Source: CAVUOA01 sp963742955 | Lineage (GTDB): Bacteria > Bacteroidota > Ignavibacteria > Tepidaquicellales > OLB5 | Assembly: GCA_963742955.1 (NCBI GenBank) | Contig: CAVUOA010000008.1 | Location: 372,001 to 436,000, forward strand | Reading direction: 5' to 3' | Length of the DNA stretch: 64,000 nucleotides | Shown: piece after piece, positions 7,943 through 15,794 of the stretch | How positions within the stretch are numbered: position 1 is the stretch's first letter | How the letters are laid out: each line of letters begins with the position of its first letter | The notes under the pieces: generated by a model | The model's database searches: none | What the model was told of the DNA's origin: nothing | The model's input: only the letters and a program-made list of their open reading frames with translations | Position numbers and translations under genes: made by a program

Positions 7943-9770
7943 ATGGCTTACAGAACATATTTAATGGTTTGCGCAGGTACGGGATGCGTTGCAAACAGTT
8001 CGATGAAAATAAAAGATAAGCTTGTTGAAGAAATAAAAAAGAACAAGCTTGATAACGAAGTAAGTGTGGTTACCACAGGATGCAACGGTTTCTGCGCTGC
8101 CGGTCCGCTGATGGTGGTTCAGCCTGACGGCATTTTCTACCAGCTCTTAAGAGAGCAGGATATTCCGCTTCTGGTTCAGGAACACTTTGTAAAAGGCAGA
8201 CCTGTAAAGAAACTTATGTACACCCCGCCTGAGGAAAAAACACCTGTACCGAAGATGTCTGATATTCCTTTCTTCGCAGACCAGACCCTTATAGCATTAC
8301 GAAACCGCGGTTTAATTGACCCGGAAAAAATTGACGAATATATAGCGCGCGGCGGATACGAAGGATTAGCCCAGGTATTAACTACTATGACACCCGAAGA
8401 AGTAATTCACGAAATCAAGCTCTCGGGACTTAGAGGAAGAGGAGGCGGAGGATTTCCCACAGGAATAAAATGGGAAACATGCAGAAAAATCCCTGCCGAT
8501 GAAAGATATGTTATCTGTAATGCAGATGAAGGCGACCCCGGCGCTTTTATGGATAGAAGTATTATTGAGTCCGACCCGCACGCTGTAATAGAAGGAATGT
8601 GCATCGGCGCTTATGCCTTGGGCTCCACACAGGGTTATGTTTACATTAGAAACGAATACCCGATCGCGCTCCAGCGCCTTCAGGTTGCCCTGGGTCAGGC
8701 AAGAGAATACGGCTTACTGGGGGAGAATATTTTTGATAAAGGATTAAACTTCGATATAAAAGTAGTTAGAGGTGCTGGAGCGTTTGTTTGCGGTGAATCA
8801 ACTGCACTTATGGCTTCAATCGAAGGCAAACCCAGGCGAACCCAGAGCAAAATACATTCACATGGTTGAAAAAGGATTGTATGACAAACCAACAGTTTTA
8901 AATAATGTTGAAACATGGGCAAACGTGCCGCAGATTATTACCAGAGGTCACAAATGGTTTGCAAGTATCGGTACCGGCGATGTGAGTGAAGACGCATGGG
9001 GCGGAAGCAAAGGAACAAAGGTATTTTCACTTTCGGGAAAGGTTAATAATACCGGACTGATAGAAATCCCGATGGGTATCACTCTCCGCAAAATAATATT
9101 TGATATTGGCGGCGGAATTAAAGACGGTAAGAAATTTAAATCGGTCCAGACAGGCGGACCCTCCGGCGGATTTATTCCCGAAAGCATGATTGACCTGCCT
9201 GTTGATTACGAAGAATTAACGCGCGTCGGCTCAATGATGGGTTCAGGCGGTATGGTGGTAACAGATGAAGATAACTGTATGGTTGATATGGCTAAGTATT
9301 TCCTCAGCTTCACACAGGCGGAATCTTGCGGCAAGTGCATTCCATGCCGTGAAGGAACAAAAAGGATGCTCGATATACTTGAAAAAATCACCAAAGGAGA
9401 AGGAACCGAAGAAGACCTTGTACTGCTTGAAGAAATATCGTACATGGTTGCTGAATCATCTCTCTGCGCGCTGGGAGGCTCGGCTCCAAACCCGGTGCTT
9501 ACCACACTGAAATATTTCCGCGAGGAATATGAAGCTCACGTAAAAGATAAGAAATGCCCTGCACACAGCTGCAAGGCTTTAATTCAATATAAAATCGACC
9601 CGCAAATATGCCTTGATGAAGGCCACGGATGCCATGTATGCGCTAAGAACTGCCCCGACGGCTCTATTGTAGGCGAATCAAAACAGGTTCATTACATCGA
9701 CCTGCAAAAATGCGGTAAATGCGGAATATGTTATGACGCGTGTAAGTTTAATGCAATTTATATAGAGTAA
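7943..9770 (+). CDS. hydB: NuoF/HydB-like flavoprotein, one frameshift
   Basis: The gene encodes about 608 residues once a single frame change is allowed. Residues 1-90 are a thioredoxin-like [2Fe-2S] domain. Next come the FMN/NADH motif GLRGRGGGGFPTG (161-173) and GDPGAFMDRS, the CGKCIPCREG...C motif for a [4Fe-4S] cluster, and a C-terminal two-cluster ferredoxin domain (CHVCAKNCP and CGKCGICYDAC). It should bind FMN and exchange electrons with NAD(H). The first frame stops at 8,869, but GEPRAKYIHM continues the family sequence in the next frame. Removing one C from the run at 8,831-8,833 restores a GKPGEPR junction, so a sequencing error is likely. Confidence 0.9.
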
Positions 9771-9782
9771 AAGGAGAACAAC

Positions 9783-11549
9783 ATGGTAAAAGTAACAATA
9801 GACGGGAAACAAGTCGAAGTATTAGAAGATACTACAATCTTAAAGGCTGCGGAAAAAGCAGGCGTGTGGATACCAACAATGTGCCACTCGGATTACATCG
9901 AGCCGTACGGCGTATGCCGCCTGTGCAGTGTGGAGGTAATCCGCGGAAAACGCAGCCGTCTGGTAACATCATGCAATTACCCGGTTAGAGAAGGGCTTAC
10001 GGTTAATACAAATTCCGATAAAGTGAAATGGATTCGGAAGCTGATAATGGAGCTTATGCTTTCAAGATGGCCGAACGTTCCTGCTGTTAAAGATATGGCC
10101 GTACAGCTTGGAGTCGAAAAGCCGCGCTTCGAAAGTCTTGAAAAAGACGAAGCCGAAGATGCATGTATACTGTGCGGAATGTGCGTTAATGTATGCAAAG
10201 ACCTTGTTGGCGCAAACATCCTTGGATTTGCCAATTCAGGTATCCAGAGAGAAGTTGTTCTGCCTTATAATGAAAAATCAGAACAGTGCATAGCCTGCGG
10301 TGCATGCGCTTATGTATGCCCGACGGGTCACATTAAAGTAAAATCACTTGAATATGAGCGCGGCGCTACCGCTGATTGGTCACTTGGTTCTAAAAGCGCA
10401 ATATACGTGCCTACTATGCAGGCAGTACCCAGAGTGCCTACAATAGACGAAGCAACATGTATTCATATGCAGACAGGAGAATGTAAAGTATGTTCGACTT
10501 ATTGTGAGCCTGAAGCTATCAACTATGATATGAAAGATGAAGAAGTAGAAATTGAAGTAGGACAAATTCTCCTTACTACTGGATTCCAGTTGATTGACCT
10601 TAAACAAATGCCGCAGTACGGCTACAGCAGGTTAGATAACGTTCATTCATCACTTGAATTCGAACATATGCTTAACTCAACCGGACCGACAGGCGGAAAC
10701 ATTGTTTGCAAAGACGGTACAGAGCCTAGAGCAGTCGGTATAATACATTGTATCGGTTCAAGAGATGAGAATTTTCATAAATACTGTTCAAGAGTATGCT
10801 GTATGTATGCGTTAAAATTTGCTCATCTGGTTAAAGACAGAACAACTGCAGAAGTTTATCAATTCTATATCGATATGAGAGCATTCGGCAAAGGATATGA
10901 GGAATTCTACAAGAGACTGCTTGATGAAGGTGTGAATATGATTAGAGGCAAGGTTGCCGAAATTACCGAAGCGCATAACGGAAGCGGAGATAAATCACAC
11001 TTATTGATAAAATGCGAGGATACACTTATAGGTAAATTCAGAGAAATCCCGGTAGATATGGTTATACTCTGTCCCGCAATAGAATCACAGCATGATGCCG
11101 ATAAGATAAAGAAAATATTTTCAATCAGCCAGAGCCCTGATAAGTTCTTCCTTGAAAGACACCCGAAGCTTGACCCTGTTTCAACAATGACAGACGGGAT
11201 ATTTATTGCCGGGTGCGCTCAGGGACCGAAAGACATTCCGGATTCTGTTGCTCAGGCATCAGCCGCGGCAGCAAGAATCCTATCGCTCATTTCACTCGGT
11301 GAGGTGGCTGTCGACCCCGTGAAAGCTGAAATTGACAGCACACGCTGCAGCGGTTGCAGGGTTTGCAATAATCTCTGTCCGTACGGAGCAATTTCATTTA
11401 AAGATGATATTAAAGTATCTGAAATTAATGAAATGCTTTGCAAAGGCTGCGGAACTTGCGTTGCCGCATGTCCTTCATCGGTAATTTCGGGCAAAGGATT
11501 TACCGATAACCAGATTCTTGCTGAGCTTGAAGGAATACTTTCGATATAA
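9783..11549 (+). CDS. NuoG/HoxU-HdrA fusion Fe-S flavoprotein
   Basis: This 588-residue protein joins two families. Residues 1-190 are a NuoG/HoxU-like module: a [2Fe-2S] domain (C34, C45, C48, C64) and two [4Fe-4S] motifs (C128-C138 and C169-C179). From about residue 205 (AIYVPTMQAVPRV) to the end it is the C-terminal half of HdrA, with KVCSTYC, SGPTGG-like STGPTGG, the strongly conserved SRVCCMYALK and AFGKGYEEFYKR, the FAD segment FIAGCAQGPKDIPD, and two further [4Fe-4S] clusters (CSGCRVCNNLCP, CKGCGTCVAACP). It should link the NAD module, the HdrABC branch and MvhD. It completes the half HdrA at 2,454. Confidence 0.9.
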   Translation: MVKVTIDGKQVEVLEDTTILKAAEKAGVWIPTMCHSDYIEPYGVCRLCSVEVIRGKRSRLVTSCNYPVREGLTVNTNSDKVKWIRKLIMELMLSRWPNVPAVKDMAVQLGVEKPRFESLEKDEAEDACILCGMCVNVCKDLVGANILGFANSGIQREVVLPYNEKSEQCIACGACAYVCPTGHIKVKSLEYERGATADWSLGSKSAIYVPTMQAVPRVPTIDEATCIHMQTGECKVCSTYCEPEAINYDMKDEEVEIEVGQILLTTGFQLIDLKQMPQYGYSRLDNVHSSLEFEHMLNSTGPTGGNIVCKDGTEPRAVGIIHCIGSRDENFHKYCSRVCCMYALKFAHLVKDRTTAEVYQFYIDMRAFGKGYEEFYKRLLDEGVNMIRGKVAEITEAHNGSGDKSHLLIKCEDTLIGKFREIPVDMVILCPAIESQHDADKIKKIFSISQSPDKFFLERHPKLDPVSTMTDGIFIAGCAQGPKDIPDSVAQASAAAARILSLISLGEVAVDPVKAEIDSTRCSGCRVCNNLCPYGAISFKDDIKVSEINEMLCKGCGTCVAACPSSVISGKGFTDNQILAELEGILSI

Positions 11550-11589
11550 AAATAAATTGAGTGTATAAATAATTCATTTAATCAGAAAC

Positions 11590-12027
11590 ATGGATAATAA
11601 AGAAGAAATAAAACAAAACGGGAATTTTAACCCGAGAATAGTGGCATTCCTTTGCAACTGGTGCACCTATACCGGCGCCGATCTAGCGGGTGTTGCAAGA
11701 ATGCAGTCCTCACCCAGCGTCAGGGTAATCAGAACTATGTGCAGCGGAAGAGTTGACCCGACATTTGTGATGGATGCATTTAAGCTTGGTGCCGATGGTG
11801 TTATGATAGGAGGATGCCATATCGGTGACTGCCATTACTCGGAAGGCAACTTTAAAACTCTCAGAAGAGTGGAACTGCTTAAGGTATTGCTTAAGCAGCT
11901 CGGTATTGACCCACGAAGATTACGGCTTGAATGGATATCTGCCTCAGAAGGTGATAAGTATGCTCATACAACGCTTGAGTTTGAAAAAGAACTGAGAGAA
12001 CTTGGTCCGTTAAAATTACAGGATTAG
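11590..12027 (+). CDS. mvhD: MvhD-like hydrogenase delta subunit
   Basis: The 145-residue product is a stand-alone MvhD/FlpD domain, with FLCNWCTYTGADLAG, RTMCSGRVDP, GGCHIGDCHY and GNFKTLRR in order. In methanogens this [2Fe-2S] protein passes electrons from the [NiFe]-hydrogenase to HdrA. Here it sits between the HdrA-containing fusion and the hydrogenase small subunit, which fits that job. The length is normal for a free MvhD. Confidence 0.93.
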   Translation: MDNKEEIKQNGNFNPRIVAFLCNWCTYTGADLAGVARMQSSPSVRVIRTMCSGRVDPTFVMDAFKLGADGVMIGGCHIGDCHYSEGNFKTLRRVELLKVLLKQLGIDPRRLRLEWISASEGDKYAHTTLEFEKELRELGPLKLQD

Positions 12028-12076
12028 AAATAGCAAATATTATTTTATAAATAACAGATAATAAAGAATTACTACA

Positions 12077-13090
12077 ATGGCTAAACCAAAACTAGCTTTA
12101 TACTGGGCATCTTCATGCGGCGGATGCGAAATAGCAGTAATAGATATAGAAGCAAAAATTCTCGCGGTGGCAGACTTTTTCGATATTGTGTTCTGGCCGT
12201 GCGTGATGGATTTTAAATACAAAGACGTTGAAGCGCTGCCTGATGGAGATATTACCGTCTGCCTGTTCAACGGCGCAATCAGAACATCGGAGAATGAATA
12301 CATGGCTAAGCTTCTGCGGGCAAAATCAAAAGTTATGGTAGCATTCGGTTCTTGTGCCGGTGAAGGATGCATTCCTGCTTTGGCAAACTTCTTTGATAAA
12401 AAAACAATATACGATTATGTTTACAACGAGAGCCCTTCTGTAGATGAATCATCCAAAGGTGTTTATCCCGAAACACATACAACAATGCCGGAAGGCGAAA
12501 TTGAAATTCCCGAGTTCTGGAATACGGTAAAAACTCTTGACCAGGTTGTGGATGTTGATTATTACATACCGGGCTGCCCGCCGCAGTCAATCCAGATTGC
12601 AGCAGCAATTGAAGCTGTAATAGATATCCTCCAAAACGGCAAACCGCTGCCGCCAAAGGGAACGTTTCTCGGTGCGGGAGATAAAACTGTTTGCGACGAG
12701 TGTACAAGAGAGAAAAAAGAAAAGAAAATTAAAAAATTCTACAGACCTCAGGAAATTATGATTGACCCCAACGAATGCCTGCTTGACCAGGGTATTCTTT
12801 GCATGGGACCCGCTACAAGAAGCGGATGCGATTCACTGTGTGTCAAAGCTAATATCGGCTGCAGGGGCTGCTATGGTGCACCTCCCGGAGTGTTTGACCA
12901 GGGAGCAAAAATGGTCTCGGCTCTTGGTTCTGTAATCGATGCTACAAACCCGGAAGAAGCTAAAAAGATTATAGAAACTCTGGCTGACCCGATGGGAACG
13001 TTCTACCGCTTCTCAATGGCAGCTTCGCTTCTCAAACGGGTTCAAATTAAAAACAACAATAATTCGAAATCAAATATTGACGTAAAATGA
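12077..13090 (+). CDS. mvhG: [NiFe]-hydrogenase small subunit, MvhG-like
   Basis: The 337-residue protein has the proximal-cluster cysteines SSCGGC (C14, C17), GSCAGEGCIPAL and PGCPP. A C-terminal region follows with CDECTREK, a CLLDQG motif and CRGCYGAPP that hold further Fe-S clusters. There is no twin-arginine signal peptide, so it is cytoplasmic, as expected of group 3 enzymes. It shuttles electrons from the NiFe site to MvhD. Its last codons overlap the start of the large-subunit gene (ATGA). Confidence 0.92.
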   Translation: MAKPKLALYWASSCGGCEIAVIDIEAKILAVADFFDIVFWPCVMDFKYKDVEALPDGDITVCLFNGAIRTSENEYMAKLLRAKSKVMVAFGSCAGEGCIPALANFFDKKTIYDYVYNESPSVDESSKGVYPETHTTMPEGEIEIPEFWNTVKTLDQVVDVDYYIPGCPPQSIQIAAAIEAVIDILQNGKPLPPKGTFLGAGDKTVCDECTREKKEKKIKKFYRPQEIMIDPNECLLDQGILCMGPATRSGCDSLCVKANIGCRGCYGAPPGVFDQGAKMVSALGSVIDATNPEEAKKIIETLADPMGTFYRFSMAASLLKRVQIKNNNNSKSNIDVK

Positions 13091-14565
13091 AACAGATTAA
13101 AATTGACCCTATTACAAGACTGGAAGGTCACGGTAAAATTGATATATTTTTAAACGATGACGGTGAAGTTGAAAACTGTTACTTTCAGATTCCGGAACTA
13201 AGAGGTTTCGAAAAATTTGCGCAGGGAAGACCTGTTGAAGAACTCCCGCGTATAACAACAAGAATATGCGGCGTGTGCCCAGAAGCGCACCACATGGCAT
13301 CGGCGAAAGCATGCGATGCTGTATATAATGTACAGATTCCTTCTGCAGGCAAAAAATTAAGAGAACTGCTGTATAATACTTTCTTCACTGCTGACCACAC
13401 AGTTCATTTCTACGCGCTCGGCGGACCGGATTTTGTTGTAGGACCGGATGCACCTCCCGGTGAAAGAAATATCCTCGGAGTTATTAAAAAGGTTGGTCTT
13501 GAAGTCGGCGGAAAGGTAATCGAGCTTCGCTCAAAATGCCAGGAAGTAATACAGATTCTCGGCGGAAAGAAAATCCACCAGGTAACTTCAATTCCCGGAG
13601 GAGTTACAAGAGGCATTAACGAGGAAGAAAGAAAAAAGATTGAGGAATATGCTAAGTTCTTTATTGATTTCGGTCAGTTCACATTCAAAATTTTTGAAGA
13701 TGTTGTTTTGAAAAATAAAGCTTATGTTGAAATGATTCTTTCAGACCCGTATATGCAAAAAACTTATTATATGGGTATGGTTGATGAAAACAATAAAATT
13801 AATTTCTATGATGGCAAAGTAAGAGTTGTTGACCCCGAAGGTAAAGAATTCTGCAAGTACGCACCATCGGAATACTTAGAACATATTGCCGAACATACAG
13901 AAAAATGGAGCTACCTGAAATACCCGTATCTTAAAAAAATCGGATGGAAGGGTTTTGTTGACGGTATGGACAGCGGTGTTTACTGCGCCACTCCCCTTTC
14001 AAGATTAAATGCATCTGACGGTATGGCAACTCCGCTTGCGCAGGCAGAATATGAAAAATTTTATGAAACATTGACGGGTGATAGGTCCGGCAAAACACCT
14101 GTTCATAATACGCTGGCTACACACTGGGCAAGGATAATCGAGCTCCAGTATGCAGCAGAAAAAGTAATGGAATTAATTAAAGACCCTGAAATTACATCAC
14201 CTAACTTCAGAACAATCCCGACAGAAGTTCCGCATGAAGGAGTCGGCATTGTAGAAGCGCCAAGAGGGACCTTAACACATCATTACATTACCGATGAAAA
14301 AGGAATTGTAACCAAGGCAAACCTTATTGTGGGTACTACAAACAACCATGCGCCGATTTCAATGTCAATTAAACGTGCTGCAAAGGGACTCATTCACAAA
14401 GGTGTAGAAGTCACAGAGCCTATACTTAACAAAATAGAAATGGCTTTCCGCGCTTACGACCCTTGCTTTGGATGCGCAACGCACACACTCCCCGGACAAA
14501 TGCCGCTCATAGTAAAAGTATTTGATTCTAAAGGTGAAGTGGTTAACGAGAAAAAAAGAAATTAG
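13087..14565 (+). CDS. mvhA: [NiFe]-hydrogenase large subunit, MvhA-like
   Basis: The 492-residue catalytic subunit has the two Ni-binding motifs: RICGVCPEAHH (C61, C64) and DPCFGCATH (C460, C463). It splits or forms H2 at the NiFe(CN)2CO centre. After H466 there is a 26-residue tail, the part removed by the maturation protease encoded at 279-857. Motifs and context (hdr genes, mvhD) place it near group 3c (Mvh) hydrogenases. A strong terminator lies 23 bp downstream. Confidence 0.95.
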   Translation: MKQIKIDPITRLEGHGKIDIFLNDDGEVENCYFQIPELRGFEKFAQGRPVEELPRITTRICGVCPEAHHMASAKACDAVYNVQIPSAGKKLRELLYNTFFTADHTVHFYALGGPDFVVGPDAPPGERNILGVIKKVGLEVGGKVIELRSKCQEVIQILGGKKIHQVTSIPGGVTRGINEEERKKIEEYAKFFIDFGQFTFKIFEDVVLKNKAYVEMILSDPYMQKTYYMGMVDENNKINFYDGKVRVVDPEGKEFCKYAPSEYLEHIAEHTEKWSYLKYPYLKKIGWKGFVDGMDSGVYCATPLSRLNASDGMATPLAQAEYEKFYETLTGDRSGKTPVHNTLATHWARIIELQYAAEKVMELIKDPEITSPNFRTIPTEVPHEGVGIVEAPRGTLTHHYITDEKGIVTKANLIVGTTNNHAPISMSIKRAAKGLIHKGVEVTEPILNKIEMAFRAYDPCFGCATHTLPGQMPLIVKVFDSKGEVVNEKKRN

Positions 14566-14587
14566 TAAATAAAACATTTGTGTTATA

Positions 14588-14617
14588 AAAGCGTGTTAAA
14601 CAAACACGCTTTTTTTA
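14588..14617 (+). terminator. rho-independent terminator after the hydrogenase operon
   Basis: AGCGTGTT and AACACGCT form an 8-bp stem with a five-base loop, followed directly by a run of seven T. It ends the operon that begins upstream of 279 and separates it from the hyp operon. Confidence 0.88.
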
Positions 14618-14671
14618 TTTCGGAAACCTCTGATTTATAAGCTAACTGCATGAGAAATATCAGGTTAACAA

Positions 14672-14716
14672 TATGACCTGCGTCATTTTTCAGTAAGAAT
14701 TAAACGGTTATATTTG
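14672..14716 (+). promoter_or_regulatory. candidate hyp promoter with Crp/Fnr-type operator
   Basis: A dyad TGA-N6-TCA (14,674-14,685, in TATGACCTGCGTCATT) has the exact half-site spacing of Crp/Fnr-family operators. TATATTTG at 14,709-14,716 matches the Bacteroidota -7 box TAnnTTTG. The operator centre lies about 42 bp before the predicted transcription start, the class II activator position. Control by an oxygen- or redox-sensing Fnr-like regulator is inference; no such regulator is encoded in the window. Confidence 0.5.
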
Positions 14717-14736
14717 TATAGTTTCAGATTACAATA

Positions 14737-15096
14737 ATGCACGAATTATCAATAGCACAAGACATACTCACCATCATCCGGCAAAACGTCCCGCAGGAAG
14801 AACTAAGCAATATTGAAAATATAAAAGTCAAAATTGGTGATATGTCCGGAGTAGTTGCCGAATCACTTGAATTTTGTTTCATGGCAATTACATCTGAAAC
14901 TGAGCTCGATAAGGCAACGATGGTTATAGAAAAAATCCCGTTTGTTTTAAAATGCAATTCGTGCCAAATCCAATCAACAAATGAATTCGGAATCAGAGTC
15001 TGCCCTGAATGCAGCAGCACAGATACAACGGTAATATCCGGACTTGAAATGCAGGTTACCGAAGTCGAGTTAAATGAAGAAGTAACAGAAAATTAA
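14737..15096 (+). CDS. hypA: hydrogenase nickel incorporation protein HypA
   Basis: The 119-residue protein begins with MHELSIA, whose His2 binds nickel, and has a zinc site made of CNSC and CPEC. HypA delivers nickel to the large-subunit precursor together with HypB. The length is normal. It is the first gene of the complete hypABFCDE set. Confidence 0.94.
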   Translation: MHELSIAQDILTIIRQNVPQEELSNIENIKVKIGDMSGVVAESLEFCFMAITSETELDKATMVIEKIPFVLKCNSCQIQSTNEFGIRVCPECSSTDTTVISGLEMQVTEVELNEEVTEN

Positions 15097-15112
15097 ATTT
15101 TATAATTAATGG

Positions 15113-15133
15113 ATCCCCTGCTTTCGCGGGGAT
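15113..15133 (+). repeat. small GC-rich palindrome before hypB
   Basis: ATCCCC and GGGGAT (15,113-15,118 and 15,128-15,133) pair around TGCTTTCGC, where an inner GC/GC pair extends the stem. It covers the first possible ATG of hypB (15,132) and may hide or supply its ribosome site. Short GC-rich palindromes of this kind are often dispersed in genomes of this group, but only this copy of this type is seen here. Confidence 0.45.
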
Positions 15134-15140
15134 GGAAATA

Positions 15141-15794
15141 ATGAGCGTAATAACAATAGAACGCAAAGTTCTCGAAAAAAATGACGAGCTGGCGGCTAAG
15201 AACCGTGAACTGTTTAAGAAAAATAAAATATTCACAGCAAATCTTGTAAGCTCCCCCGGCTCCGGTAAAACAAGTATTGTAGAAAAAACACTTGAGTATT
15301 TTAAGGACAAGCTGAAAATTTCCGTTATAGAAGGCGATGTGCAGACAAACCTTGATGCCGAGCGAGTGTCGAAATACGGCGTGCCTGTAGTGCAGATTGT
15401 AACAAACGGCTCATGCCACCTTGAAGCAAAGCTCATAAGCGATGCTTTGCAGAGCTTTAAGCTTGAAAACTGTGATGTTTTGTTTATTGAAAACGTTGGC
15501 AACCTTGTCTGCCCCGCGGCATATGATTTAGGAGAGGATATGAAAATCGTTATAGCAAGCACAACCGAAGGCGATGATAAACCTCTGAAGTACCCCCGCA
15601 TGTTTTTAAATGCTTCGGTTCTGCTGATAAATAAAATTGATTTGATTCCCTATCTTAATTGCAGCCTTGATACTTTGAAGAAAAACGCGATGCAGATTAA
15701 TCCGAAGCTCGAAATTTTCGAGCTTTCATGCACATCGGGAGAAGGAATCGAAAAATGGTGCAAATGGCTCGAAGGCAAAGTTCAGAAAAAATAG
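15141..15794 (+). CDS. hypB: hydrogenase nickel incorporation GTPase HypB
   Basis: The product is about 217 residues from the ATG at 15,141. I prefer this to the ATG at 15,132, because the latter lies inside the palindrome and GGGGATGG would then be the ribosome site. Motifs are the P-loop SSPGSGKT, EGDVQTNLDAER, the metal-site region NGSCHLEAKL, ENVGNLVCP and the G4 motif NKIDL. HypB hydrolyses GTP to drive nickel transfer. There is no N-terminal histidine-rich nickel-storage stretch. Its end overlaps hypF. Confidence 0.93.
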   Translation: MSVITIERKVLEKNDELAAKNRELFKKNKIFTANLVSSPGSGKTSIVEKTLEYFKDKLKISVIEGDVQTNLDAERVSKYGVPVVQIVTNGSCHLEAKLISDALQSFKLENCDVLFIENVGNLVCPAAYDLGEDMKIVIASTTEGDDKPLKYPRMFLNASVLLINKIDLIPYLNCSLDTLKKNAMQINPKLEIFELSCTSGEGIEKWCKWLEGKVQKK

